Position numbers and translations under genes: made by a program | Notes under the pieces: generated by a model | What the model was told of the DNA's origin: nothing | What the model saw: only the letters and a program-made list of their open reading frames with translations | Databases searched by the model: none | Assembly: GCA_021806005.1 (NCBI GenBank) | Contig: JAJZDM010000030.1 | Span: forward strand, 1 to 36,717 | Length of the DNA stretch: 36,717 nucleotides | DNA from: Acidobacteriota bacterium | GTDB lineage: Bacteria; Acidobacteriota; Terriglobia; Terriglobales; Acidobacteriaceae | Direction: 5' to 3' | Shown here: one piece after another, positions 9,097 through 17,106 of the stretch | Numbering within the stretch: position 1 is the stretch's first letter | How the letters are laid out: every line of letters starts with the position of its first letter

Positions 9097-9213
9097 TATG
9101 GCATTTTCGGTGTTGATGCGTATCCCGAAGCGGGCTTGCAGTGGCGTTTTCCTTGAGGGAAAACGCCCATCGACGTCGAGTCGCCCTCTACACCTGCACC
9201 GGAACTGCCTTAG
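9097..9213. repeat. 117-bp dispersed element, copy 1
   Basis: This stretch matches 17107-17223 over 117 bases without gaps and with about a dozen substitutions. It contains a hairpin at 9143-9167: GGCGTTTTCC, a five-base loop, then GGAAAACGCC. Both copies keep a 39-codon open frame, but most differences would change the amino acid, so it looks like a structured DNA/RNA element and not a gene. Confidence 0.85.
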
Positions 9214-9235
9214 CGAAACACGGAGCCAGCGAAGA

Positions 9236-9285
9236 GGCCTCGCGCTCACCCGGGGAAGGATGTTTCCCCTGGGTGGCACGAGGCC
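9236..9285. other. Strong imperfect hairpin between convergent genes
   Basis: Outer arms GGCCTCG and CGAGGCC pair over seven bases; inside them CACCC pairs with GGGTG and GGGGAA with TTCCCC around a GGATGT loop. The region lies between the stops of the hydrolase (+) and the propeller gene (-). There is no T-run, so a classical intrinsic terminator is not evident; it may be a transcript-end structure. Confidence 0.5.
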
Positions 9286-9305
9286 GGGTGCGAGGCTTGA
9301 GCACA

Positions 9306-9345
9306 ATCAGGGAAGAGCGCTCAGGATCAGGGAAGATCACTCAGG
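9306..9345. repeat. 20-bp tandem duplication over a stop codon
   Basis: ATCAGGGAAGAGCGCTCAGG at 9306-9325 is followed directly by ATCAGGGAAGATCACTCAGG at 9326-9345, with two differences. The second unit encodes the last residues and stop of the minus-strand propeller gene; the first is a duplicate just beyond that stop. Confidence 0.8.
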
Positions 9346-10481
9346 GGCATACGCACGAACTTGATGGTCTCGCGACGCCACGAGTAGACCATCAGCAGAT
9401 CGCCGTTGGCTGCCTGGATGATGGCTGGATAGGAGTACTGGCCCGGCCCATCCTCGAGCGTCTTGACGACGGTAAAGTGCTCGCCATCACGGCTGACCGC
9501 AAGGTTGAGCGGGGTGCGCATATCGTAGCTATTGTTGAAGATCAGAACGATGCGGCCGTCGCGCAGACGGACACCATCGATGCCGGAGTTGGGGTTGGGC
9601 AGGTCGATGAAGTGCGCCTGGGTCCAGGTAACTCCAGCGTCCATGGAGTCCGCCACGGCGATGCGGGCCGCTCGCGTGCGGCTGCGGGCATAGAAGCGAA
9701 GATGCCGGCCTCCCATGGAGACGACGGTCGGCTGGATGATGCCCACCGTGGTCTTGGACGGCGGGTAGAGCTTGGTGTGCGGCCCTGCATCGTCCGGTTC
9801 CGAGGGGGTGGGCGGAGCTTTCTGGGCTGCGATGGCCGCTGCCGCGGCCGCCAACGCAGCGGCATTGGGGATATCCAGACTGTCCGGAACCGTAATGGGG
9901 CCAAAGCTGGTCCAGGTGGCGCCATCGTTGGTGGATCTCTCGATCCAGGCTGCCCACTTGCCGTTCTCCACCGAGGAACCGCTGACGATGGTTCCGTCAT
10001 GCAGCACGAGAGGCTTGTCCTTGATGGGGCCCAGAATCCCATTGGGCAGATCTTCCGCGGCGCTCCAGGTGAGCCCCTCATCGCTGCTCCACTTGCGCGC
10101 GCCCTTCCAGTTGCTGGGGTGGGTGCCGTACTTGTAGTAGAGCCAGAGGCGGCCGTCGCGAGTGTGAAAGAGCACCGGGTTCCAGCACGCAACACCCGAG
10201 GCGCGAGCCAGTTCGACAGGCCGGGACCATACGCCCTGGTGCAGATGGGCGCCGTAGATGGCAACATCCGGCGCACCCTCCCGGGTTCCGCCGAACCAGG
10301 CCGCCATCACGTCGCCGCCTTTCAACTCGACGACCGTGGAGGCGTGGTTATCGGGCTGCGTACCAGGGAGCGCATGGCCGCTGGAGACCGGCTGAAAGAT
10401 AAAGCCACTCCCCGTCTGCGCCAGTGCGCCGGTAAGTGCCGCTGCCAGTCCTGCGATCGCTGCCCATCGGGCCATCTTCAT
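9327..10481 (-). CDS. Exported Asp-box (BNR) beta-propeller protein, sialidase-like fold
   Basis: A 384-residue protein with a signal peptide (residues 1-21, ending ALAQ) and three clear Asp boxes: SSDEGLTW near 132, STNDGATW near 183 and SMDAGVTW near 279. These mark a BNR-type six-bladed propeller as in sialidases and exo-acting hydrolases. The FRIP motif and obvious arginine triad of true GH33 sialidases are not evident, so sialic acid is probably not the substrate. An Ala/Pro-rich insert lies at 206-233. A longer frame to 10574 exists, but the ATG at 10481 has AGGAG correctly spaced and begins the signal peptide. A full candidate operator and a TATACT -10 box lie just upstream. A role on an acidic pectin sugar is inference. 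Confidence 0.78.
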   Translation of the reverse strand: MKMARWAAIAGLAAALTGALAQTGSGFIFQPVSSGHALPGTQPDNHASTVVELKGGDVMAAWFGGTREGAPDVAIYGAHLHQGVWSRPVELARASGVACWNPVLFHTRDGRLWLYYKYGTHPSNWKGARKWSSDEGLTWSAAEDLPNGILGPIKDKPLVLHDGTIVSGSSVENGKWAAWIERSTNDGATWTSFGPITVPDSLDIPNAAALAAAAAAIAAQKAPPTPSEPDDAGPHTKLYPPSKTTVGIIQPTVVSMGGRHLRFYARSRTRAARIAVADSMDAGVTWTQAHFIDLPNPNSGIDGVRLRDGRIVLIFNNSYDMRTPLNLAVSRDGEHFTVVKTLEDGPGQYSYPAIIQAANGDLLMVYSWRRETIKFVRMPLSDLP

Positions 10482-10504
10482 CGTTCTCTCCTTGGTGAAG
10501 GGAT

Positions 10505-10526
10505 AGTATATTCCGGCTATCGGAAT
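10505..10526 (-). promoter_or_regulatory. Promoter with perfect ATTCCG-N5-CGGAAT operator
   Basis: The 17-mer ATTCCGGCTATCGGAAT at 10510-10526 is a perfect six-base dyad with a five-base spacer. On the minus strand it runs directly into TATACT (10510-10505), a good -10 box for the propeller gene starting at 10481. The operator therefore fills the -35/-10 spacer, an arrangement typical of repression. Confidence 0.65.
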
Positions 10527-10598
10527 TCTTGCCATTTCTAAGGGCATCGCAACCCGCGGTGCGCAGCGCTTCATGGCTCCCCATGCGCCGCGCCGGAG

Positions 10599-12236
10599 CT
10601 ACTGTCCTCGCCCGGAGGTAGCGAGACTTGCACCCTGCACGGCCGCAGCGGTGCGAATGCGAAGCACGTAGGCCGGTTCGTCCGGCCGGGCCGGGGGCAT
10701 CTGGACGTGCAGACCATCGCTCTGCTGCTTCCAGACGAGATGGGCCGCGGAGCCCAGCATCTCTACGCTGCTGACGGGACCCGGCAGATAGGGCGTTCCC
10801 TGGAAGAGCGATTGCAGGCGCAACTCGCCGTTGGACGGCCAGCCGAGGGCGATCGCGTAGAGGCTGCCGGAGCGCGTGGTGTAACGGATATCAGCGGCAC
10901 TGAACTGCTGGCGGTCCGTGTTCATCGCCGAGGAGGCGTCCAGATGCGGCCCCTCTCCGAAGACAAACCAGGGACGGGAGCCGTAGATGGCCTCTCCGTT
11001 GACGCGCAGCCACGCTCCAATCTGCAGCAGGACGCTCTGCACCGGTTCCGGGATGGTTCCGTCCGCGCGCGGGCCCACGTTGAGCAGCAGGTTGCCGTTC
11101 TTGCTTACGACATCCACCAGTTCGTCGATCAGGGAGCCGGCGTCGCGATACGCATCGTTGGCGACGTAGCCCCAGGAGTGGATGCTCACCGAAGTATCCG
11201 TCTCCCAGGGCAGCAGCCGGGTGGTCTGCATCTTGCCACGCTCGATATCCAGCACCGCGGTATGGGCGGGCATAGCCTGCTCCTTGTAGGTGAGCACGAC
11301 GGGCTGGCCGCGGCGCGCGGCCTGATCGTAGTAGTACGCCGCGAAGCTCTTCAGATAGGGGCGGAAGGCGGGCTGGCCGATCCACCAGTCGAAGTACACG
11401 AAGTCAGGGTGGTATTTTTCAACGAGTTCGCCGCTGCGCGCCAGCCAATCGTCGAGGAAGGCTGTGTTGGGGGGAAGCCACTGCTCCAGATGATTGGGAT
11501 TGGGCTCCTTTTTGCTGACCGAGCCGGGCAGCGCCATGGGCTGAGCGGGGCCGTAGAGCGAGGCGTAACGGAGGCTGCGAACATCGGAGTCAAAGCTCAT
11601 GCCGCCGTCGTACCACCACCAGTGCTCGGCGCGGTGCGAGGAGACCCCGAAGTGCAGGCCGCGGGCGCGCGTGGCGGCGGCAAGCTCGGCGACAACGTCG
11701 CGATGGGGGCCCATCTCTGCAGCGTTCCAGGGACTGATGCTGGAGTGGTACATGGCGAAGCCGTCACAGTGCTCCGCCACGGGAACGATGTAGCGGGCGC
11801 CCGAACGAACGAAGAGGTCCACCCACTCCGCGGGGTTGAACTTCTCCCCGCGGAACATGGGAATGAAGTCCTTGTATCCAAACTTCGACTGCGGACCGTA
11901 GGTGGCAACCTGGTGCTGGAAGGCCGGCGTGCCGGGCTGATACATATTCCGGGAGTACCACTCGTTGCCGAAGGCCGGAACCGAGTAGACGCCCCAGTGG
12001 ATGAAGATGCCGAACTTGGCGTCGCGAAACCACTGCGGCACGCGGTAGGCGCCCAGCGAGTTCCAGTCCGGACGAAAGGGGCCGGCCTGGGTGGCCGCCT
12101 GGACATGTTTCAACTCCCGCTGGACAGCCGGGTTGGACTGGCCGCTAGCGCCCGAAGCACCAACAAGGAAAGAGAGAGAGGCGGCGGAGGTTAAGAGAAA
12201 ACGAAACATGCCGGGGCGTGGAGAATCAGCATCCAT
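10599..12236 (-). CDS. GH29 alpha-L-fucosidase
   Basis: A 545-residue exported hydrolase: a signal peptide (hydrophobic 11-32) and a GH29 TIM-barrel. Diagnostic motifs are KFGIFIHWGVYSVP at 74-87, the HCDGF block at 156-160 and YFDWW at 281-285, where D283 is the expected nucleophile. Retaining GH29 enzymes release L-fucose from glycans, here possibly xyloglucan or rhamnogalacturonan II chains. A small beta-rich C-terminal domain follows the barrel, as in the family. The start at 12236 has AAGG upstream; an ATG at 12209 would give a shorter signal peptide. A perfect candidate operator lies 60 bases upstream (12296-12312), so it probably shares control with the propeller gene. Confidence 0.9.
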   Translation of the reverse strand: MDADSPRPGMFRFLLTSAASLSFLVGASGASGQSNPAVQRELKHVQAATQAGPFRPDWNSLGAYRVPQWFRDAKFGIFIHWGVYSVPAFGNEWYSRNMYQPGTPAFQHQVATYGPQSKFGYKDFIPMFRGEKFNPAEWVDLFVRSGARYIVPVAEHCDGFAMYHSSISPWNAAEMGPHRDVVAELAAATRARGLHFGVSSHRAEHWWWYDGGMSFDSDVRSLRYASLYGPAQPMALPGSVSKKEPNPNHLEQWLPPNTAFLDDWLARSGELVEKYHPDFVYFDWWIGQPAFRPYLKSFAAYYYDQAARRGQPVVLTYKEQAMPAHTAVLDIERGKMQTTRLLPWETDTSVSIHSWGYVANDAYRDAGSLIDELVDVVSKNGNLLLNVGPRADGTIPEPVQSVLLQIGAWLRVNGEAIYGSRPWFVFGEGPHLDASSAMNTDRQQFSAADIRYTTRSGSLYAIALGWPSNGELRLQSLFQGTPYLPGPVSSVEMLGSAAHLVWKQQSDGLHVQMPPARPDEPAYVLRIRTAAAVQGASLATSGRGQ

Positions 12237-12295
12237 GGCAAGACCTTACCAGAGGCAGGGGAAGAGCTGCGGCCCTGTACATCGGCGCGCAGGCA

Positions 12296-12312
12296 ATTCC
12301 GCTGCACGGAAT
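12296..12312. promoter_or_regulatory. Perfect ATTCCG-N5-CGGAAT operator in divergent region
   Basis: ATTCCGCTGCACGGAAT is a perfect dyad with the same spacer length as at 10510. It lies between the divergent GH29 gene (-) and the racemase-homologue/MFS pair (+), so it could control both. The preceding GGC makes a nine-base GGCAATTCC also found at 20555-20563. I do not see a clear TATA box beside it. Confidence 0.55.
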
Positions 12313-12435
12313 GGCGGAAGGATGGATGAAATACCGTTCCGACGGAGCGCCGCACTGCCTATGCTGAAACTGAATCCACTGCGGCTGCACCGGCAGAGCT
12401 CCCATGAGCCAGATGTGCGCAATGAGTGGGAAAGG

Positions 12436-13143
12436 ATGCGCACCTTGCCGATCGATTCCAAACCTACGCTCGCCCTTATCCATACCAGCCCTTCCGTTGT
12501 GCCAGTCTTTACCGGGCTCTGCCAGAAGCATCTTCCGGACGTCAGGATCTTTCACATGGTGGACGAGAGCCTGATCCAGGAGACGATACGCGCCGGAAGG
12601 CTGCGCAGAACGACTGCCCGGCGGGTGGTGGGCCATATCACTTCTGCTGTAGAAGCCGGAGCCGATGCGGTGCTGGTGACCTGTTCTTCCATTGGACAGG
12701 CCACAAGCCTGGCGCAGCAGCTCTTCGATCTGCCCGTCCTGCGCGTGGATGAGGCGATGGCCGAAGCCGCGGTACGCCAGGCCGGGGTGGTTGGGGTAGC
12801 CGCCACGGTGCGCACCACGCTGGACCCCACGCTGGCGCTGCTCCGCGAGAAGGCGCAGGAGGCCGGCCGAGAGGTGAAGCTGATAGAGTGTCTCTGTGAA
12901 GACGCCTTCCCCGCCGTTCTTGCGGGTGACACGGCGAAACACGATGCACTGGTGTCCAAAGCATTGCTCGAAGAGCTTCAAGGAGTGGATCTGATCGTAC
13001 TGGCTCAAGCCTCCATGGCGCGTGTGGTTGAGGGTCTTCCGGCGGGGGCGTTACATGTCCCGGTTCTCACCAGCCCGGAGTTGGCGGTTCTGCGCGCGAG
13101 GCAGGCGCTGCAGTCGCTGGAGCAGGCAGAGGCCGGCGATTGA
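12436..13143 (+). CDS. Asp/Glu racemase-superfamily protein with a single catalytic-type Cys
   Basis: A 235-residue protein of the Asp/Glu/hydantoin racemase superfamily. The N-terminus IHTSPSVVPVF and the first cysteine in VTCSSIG (C83) fit the family. The second catalytic cysteine, normally in an LGCTH-type motif, is absent: the matching place reads LAQASM (189-194). One-cysteine relatives include arylmalonate decarboxylase and other non-racemases, so a true racemase is unlikely. The open frame runs upstream to 12091, but the conserved domain begins here and the upstream part overlaps the GH29 gene; starts at 12361 or 12322 are possible. It is coupled to the MFS gene by a TTGA overlap. Its reaction is unknown. 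Confidence 0.72.
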   Translation: MRTLPIDSKPTLALIHTSPSVVPVFTGLCQKHLPDVRIFHMVDESLIQETIRAGRLRRTTARRVVGHITSAVEAGADAVLVTCSSIGQATSLAQQLFDLPVLRVDEAMAEAAVRQAGVVGVAATVRTTLDPTLALLREKAQEAGREVKLIECLCEDAFPAVLAGDTAKHDALVSKALLEELQGVDLIVLAQASMARVVEGLPAGALHVPVLTSPELAVLRARQALQSLEQAEAGD

Positions 13144-14435
13144 AGCAGCAGCGCGAGCAACAGCGGCACTGGAGGCAGCGGCACTGGGTTCTGACGCTTC
13201 TAGGGCTGCTCTCTGTCCTTACCTTCCTTGACCGTCTTGCGATTGCGGTAGCCGCTCCAGGCATCCAGCGAGAGCTGCACATTGCTCCGCAGGCCTGGGG
13301 TTGGATTCTGAGCGCGTATGTGCTGGCGAACGGATTGTTCGAGATGCCCTCCGGTGCGATGGGCGACCGGAACGGACAGCGCGGCGAGTTGACCCGGATC
13401 GTCACCTGGTGGTCAGGCTTTACCGCGCTGACGGGCTGGTGTCGCGGATTCTGGCAACTGCTAAGCGTACGGTTTCTCTTTGGGATGGGCGCGGCTGGAG
13501 CCTATCCCAACGCCGCCGGGGTGATTGCTCGCTGGTTCCCACCCCGGGAGCGGGCACGCTGCCAGGGCGTGGTGTGGGCGGCGAGCCGGCTGGGTGGCGT
13601 GCTGGCGCCGCTGCTGATTGTGCCGGTGGAGAGGTACTGGGGCTGGCGGGCGGTGTTCAAGCTGCTCGGCACGATGGGCGTGGCGTGGGCAGCGGTGTGG
13701 TACGCACGCTTTCGCAACCATCCCGCGGAGCAGCCGGGGATCCTTGCGGAAGAGCTGGAGGAGATTGGAGCGTTCCAGACACATGGCGCGGGCCCGATTC
13801 CCTGGCGGCGACTACTGGAGTCGCGGCAGCTTTGGCTGCTGGTGCTGGCCTACGGCTGCTATGGGTGCGGGAGCTGGTTCTACTTCTCCTGGTTTCCGGT
13901 GTGGATGGTGCACAGCGCGGGGTTCTCGCTGGACGGCGTGCTGCTGGCCTCCCTGCCCTTTGCCATGGGCGTTGTGGGCAACCTTGCGGGCGGCGAACTG
14001 GGCGACTGGCTGGCGCAGCGTTGGGGCGCCAAAGCAGCGCTGCGCGCGATTCCGGCAGTCTGCCTGATGCTGACCGCAGGGCTGTTATGCGCCATGGCCA
14101 CGATTCACGGCAAGGTGGCGACCGTAGTGCTCTCCAGCCTGGGGTTTGGCATGATGGACCTGATGCTGCCCTCCGCATGGGCGATGTGCATTGCGATTGG
14201 ACGGCAGTGGAGCGGAACGGCCACCGGCATGATGAACACCGCGGGACAGGCCGGTGGGTTTGTGGCCACCGTGGGCTTTGGGTATGTGGTTCATGCTACC
14301 GGCAGCTACAACGCGCCGCTGTTTGTCATCGCCGGAATGGTGGCCATCGCAGCGATCCTCTTCTCTCGCGTGGATGCGACGCAGGGCGTGGAGGAAGAGG
14401 CAGGTTTGCCACCGGCTGAAGCGGCCCGCTGTTGA
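13140..14435 (+). CDS. MFS transporter, anion:cation symporter (hexuronate/glucarate-like)
   Basis: A 431-residue membrane protein with about 12 helices. The DRLAIAVAAPGI segment in helix 1, the GDRNGQR loop between helices 2 and 3, and the FGMGAAGAYPNAAGVIARWFPPRERA segment are typical of the ACS family that carries hexuronates, glucarate and other sugar acids with protons. The start is a TTG overlapping the racemase-homologue stop (TTGA), with AGAGG seven bases upstream; no ATG gives a full first helix. Its genomic partners, a RuBisCO-like protein and acid-sugar kinase on the opposite strand, suggest uptake of a branched or short sugar acid. The substrate is inferred. Confidence 0.86.
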   Translation: MKQQREQQRHWRQRHWVLTLLGLLSVLTFLDRLAIAVAAPGIQRELHIAPQAWGWILSAYVLANGLFEMPSGAMGDRNGQRGELTRIVTWWSGFTALTGWCRGFWQLLSVRFLFGMGAAGAYPNAAGVIARWFPPRERARCQGVVWAASRLGGVLAPLLIVPVERYWGWRAVFKLLGTMGVAWAAVWYARFRNHPAEQPGILAEELEEIGAFQTHGAGPIPWRRLLESRQLWLLVLAYGCYGCGSWFYFSWFPVWMVHSAGFSLDGVLLASLPFAMGVVGNLAGGELGDWLAQRWGAKAALRAIPAVCLMLTAGLLCAMATIHGKVATVVLSSLGFGMMDLMLPSAWAMCIAIGRQWSGTATGMMNTAGQAGGFVATVGFGYVVHATGSYNAPLFVIAGMVAIAAILFSRVDATQGVEEEAGLPPAEAARC

Positions 14436-14487
14436 ATCCACTGGCTGTTGAGCCGGCCCGCTCCATCAAGGCAGATGCGACGGGGCA

Positions 14488-15780
14488 TCAGGCTCCGTCG
14501 CGCACGCGGGCAAAGAAATCCTCCGGTCCGATCTGACCGCCCTTCAGCACCACCTCCAACCCGTCGAGGGTTGAGCCGGGTATGTGAAGGCGGCAGAGTG
14601 GCGCGCCAGGGGTGAGGGGCGCGGCAAAGGTGAGCGCGGTGGCTTCCAGACGGCTGATGGTGTGCGTAGCGGTATCGCCGCCGGCGATGACCAGTCGGCG
14701 CACCCCGGAGAGCAGCAGCACCTCGCGCAGCATCTCGCCCAGGGCATGACTCTGTTCGATGCCGTAGGGATCGACACCGTCCGGCGTGCCGAGCGCGGTG
14801 TAGAGCACCACGCTGCTGCCGCCAGAGAGTTCGCGCACGGCTCTGGCGACGTCCGCGGCCATTGTGGTTTCAGGATGGACGCGCCAGGCGGAGAAGCCCT
14901 GCTGCTGCGCGGCTTGAATCTGCCGCGCCGTGACGGGCGAGCAGCTTCCGCTCAGGACCAGCAGACGGTCTGCTGCGCCGGGCGATGGCAGCTCCGGTGG
15001 AGGACCGATGCGGTCGATGCTCCGCCACAGGCTCAGCAGGCCATAGGTGAGGCCGGAAGAGCCCACGGCAAAGACCGGCTGGCGGGAGGACTCTGCCCAG
15101 AGCAGCGCGGCGGCCTGCTGCAGTGTCTCTGTATCCATGCCGTCGAAGACGATGGCGCGCGCGCCGGCCTGCAGCTCCGCAAGCAGTCGAGCCGCGCCCC
15201 CGCCGGAGCGCAGCGTCAGCAGATCGACGCTGCCTATCGGCAGGCTGGTCTGCCGGGCCAGATGCAGACGCAGATCGGCCTCATCCATCGGCGTGACGGG
15301 ATGGCGGCTCATGGTGGGATGGCGGTCGATACGGTAGATCGCATCCTGCGCCTGAGCGAAGAGGTTGGCGAAGAGGACAAAGCGGCCCAGATGCGGAGCG
15401 GCGGCGACCACCGGAATCCACCGTGCCGGGAAGGCTTCAGCGCCCAGTTCCATGGCGCGGCCGATGCTGCCCCTGTGGGGCGAGCTGTCAAAGGTGGAGC
15501 AGACCTTGTAGTGATGGACCGGCGCGCCCAGAGCTCGCATGGCGGCCAAGACCGAGGGCAGATGTTCGTCCATCCACTGCGGCGAGCGGCTGCGACTCTC
15601 CCCGGCGATGCCGATGGCGCGGCAGTGGGCGAAGCCGGCACGGTCCTGGCTGCTGGGCGTGCGGGTGAAGAGCACGGCCGGGACGCCGTGTACCGCCAGC
15701 GCCTCCAGCACGTCCGTGGAACCGGTAAAGTCGTCGCCGTACCAGGCGTAGAGGAGCGGTTCCAGAGCGGTGGGACTCAC
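14488..15780 (-). CDS. DUF1537 acid-sugar kinase (RuBisCO-like-protein-linked, OiaK-like)
   Basis: A 430-residue kinase of the same superfamily as the gene at 6341, but from another branch. YGDDFTGSTDVLEAL opens the N-terminal domain (about 14-28); VIAGGDTATHT and LKGGQIGPEDFF form the C-terminal nucleotide site. The long open frame to 15954 is not the real start: a GTG at 15780 overlaps the stop of the RuBisCO-like gene (GTGA at 15777-15780) and gives the normal family length. DUF1537 kinases paired with RuBisCO-like proteins are known from D-apionate catabolism, where they phosphorylate 3-oxo-isoapionate. The fused translation of the two genes supports sequential steps. The exact substrate here is unproven. 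Confidence 0.87.
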   Translation of the reverse strand: MSPTALEPLLYAWYGDDFTGSTDVLEALAVHGVPAVLFTRTPSSQDRAGFAHCRAIGIAGESRSRSPQWMDEHLPSVLAAMRALGAPVHHYKVCSTFDSSPHRGSIGRAMELGAEAFPARWIPVVAAAPHLGRFVLFANLFAQAQDAIYRIDRHPTMSRHPVTPMDEADLRLHLARQTSLPIGSVDLLTLRSGGGAARLLAELQAGARAIVFDGMDTETLQQAAALLWAESSRQPVFAVGSSGLTYGLLSLWRSIDRIGPPPELPSPGAADRLLVLSGSCSPVTARQIQAAQQQGFSAWRVHPETTMAADVARAVRELSGGSSVVLYTALGTPDGVDPYGIEQSHALGEMLREVLLLSGVRRLVIAGGDTATHTISRLEATALTFAAPLTPGAPLCRLHIPGSTLDGLEVVLKGGQIGPEDFFARVRDGA

Positions 15781-17063
15781 GAGATGAAGGCCTCGAGCGC
15801 CGTCCGCAGCTCGGCGTGCTGCAGGGCGTACTCCGGCAGCGGGATGCCGGCCGCGGCCGCCTCCCAGGCCTGGTGCAGGCTGCGGACTCCTGCCGAGGCT
15901 CCCTGGGGATGAGCGAGGATTCCGCCACCGCAGGCGTAGATGAGGTCCACGCATCCGGACGAGCCATTGCCGAGGGCGCGAAAGGTATCGGGAACCTGAC
16001 GCGCCGACTGACCCGAGGAGAAGACCGGCATCACTTCACAACCAGCGTGCGGGGCCGGGAACATGGGCGTGAGACACTCACGCGCCGAGGCGATGACGCT
16101 GGAGTCCTCCTCGCAGAACTTGTTGCGCAGGCCGTTGACGTGGACGTGGTCGATACCGGCCAGACGCCAGAACTTTTGATAGGCGATGAAGCTCATCCCG
16201 GTGGCGTGCGAACGGCTGAACATGCCCCAGCCGTTGCGGTGGCCGTGGATGGCAAGCTGCGCGTGGCGGCGCAGCGCGGTAAGAGCCGGCAGACCGATGC
16301 TGTTGAGGCTCACCATCACGCACGTACCGCCCTCGGCCAGCACCAGATCGTGGCGCTGGAGCATCTGGTCGATCTCGCCGGTGATGTTGGCGGCGTACAT
16401 GGGCCGCTTGCCGGTCTTCTGCGCAAACTCTTCCAGTACACGCAGAACCGCGGGCACACGCTGGTCAAAGGGGCAGTGGGGTCCGTCGGCCTGCAGTTCG
16501 TCGTCCTTGATGAAGTCGACACCGGCCTCAGCGAGACTCTTTACCTGGGCGGCGGTCTGCTCCGGGGTCATGCCCACGCTGGGTTTGAGGATGGTGCCGA
16601 TGACGGGCCGGCCGTAGACGCCGGTAAGCTGCCGGGTTCCGCTGACGCCGAACTGCGGCCCCTGATAGCGGCTGAGAAAGGCCGGCGGAAGCGTGACGTC
16701 CAGCAGCTTGAGGCCGGAGAACGGTTTGAGCTCGAAGAGGTTGCCGGCCACAGTGGCCAGCAGATTAGGCAGCGACGGCCCCATATTCTCCAGCGGCCAG
16801 GAGAGCGTGACCTCCGCGGTACGGCGAGTGAAGGGGCCGGAGTGCGCCCTGGGCAGGCCCGAGCCGGCCAGCGACGGACTCTCCACGACGCCGGTCTCGA
16901 CGATCTGCTCGACCCGCGCGGCATACAGTTCGCGGAGTTCGTCGGTCTCACCGGGGACGCGGACAAAGGTGCCGGTGGATTGCTCGCCCGCCATGATGGC
17001 GGCGGCATCCTGCAGTGGATAGGCGGTCTCGATCCAGTATCTGGCTTGTACCCGCGGCTTCAT
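15777..17063 (-). CDS. RuBisCO-like protein (form IV)
   Basis: A 428-residue homologue of RuBisCO large subunit. The carbamylated-lysine motif is intact: GVDFIKDDE gives K186, D188 and E189. K160 matches catalytic Lys175 of spinach RuBisCO, but the partner Lys177 is Ser162 (ILKPSVG). H275, H308, K315 and the SSG at 349-351 match His294, His327, Lys334 and the phosphate-binding loop. The loss of Lys177 argues against CO2 fixation. Known proteins of this kind beside DUF1537 kinases decarboxylate or hydrolyse 3-oxo-isoapionate-4-phosphate. The ATG at 17063 has GGAG upstream. The downstream kinase overlaps it by four bases. A 117-bp repeat lies in its leader. Specific reaction is inferred. Confidence 0.9.
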   Translation of the reverse strand: MKPRVQARYWIETAYPLQDAAAIMAGEQSTGTFVRVPGETDELRELYAARVEQIVETGVVESPSLAGSGLPRAHSGPFTRRTAEVTLSWPLENMGPSLPNLLATVAGNLFELKPFSGLKLLDVTLPPAFLSRYQGPQFGVSGTRQLTGVYGRPVIGTILKPSVGMTPEQTAAQVKSLAEAGVDFIKDDELQADGPHCPFDQRVPAVLRVLEEFAQKTGKRPMYAANITGEIDQMLQRHDLVLAEGGTCVMVSLNSIGLPALTALRRHAQLAIHGHRNGWGMFSRSHATGMSFIAYQKFWRLAGIDHVHVNGLRNKFCEEDSSVIASARECLTPMFPAPHAGCEVMPVFSSGQSARQVPDTFRALGNGSSGCVDLIYACGGGILAHPQGASAGVRSLHQAWEAAAAGIPLPEYALQHAELRTALEAFIS

Positions 17064-17106
17064 GATTCTCCGTTCAGTCTCTTGATCTCCGCCGCAGGGG
17101 TCAGCT

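Noticed and set aside
9100-9216. Short open frame conserved in both repeat copies
   Set aside because: Most differences change the amino acid, no ribosome-binding site is seen and the hairpin is better conserved than the protein.
9327-10481. Calling the propeller protein a true sialidase
   Set aside because: Asp boxes are present but the FRIP motif and arginine triad are not evident; fold is clear, substrate is not.
10707-12194. 495-codon plus-strand open frame opposite GH29
   Set aside because: Antisense shadow of an unambiguous GH29 gene; no domain or ribosome-binding site seen.
14478-14500. CGACGG/CCGTCG stem near the MFS/kinase convergence
   Set aside because: Only six pairs, an 11-base loop and no T-run; partly inside the kinase coding end.
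14584-15912. 442-codon plus-strand frame opposite the kinase/RLP genes
   Set aside because: Antisense shadow; both real genes have intact motifs on the minus strand.
15777-17063. Carbon-fixing RuBisCO
   Set aside because: The Lys177 equivalent is Ser, there is no small-subunit or phosphoribulokinase gene, and the partner is an acid-sugar kinase.
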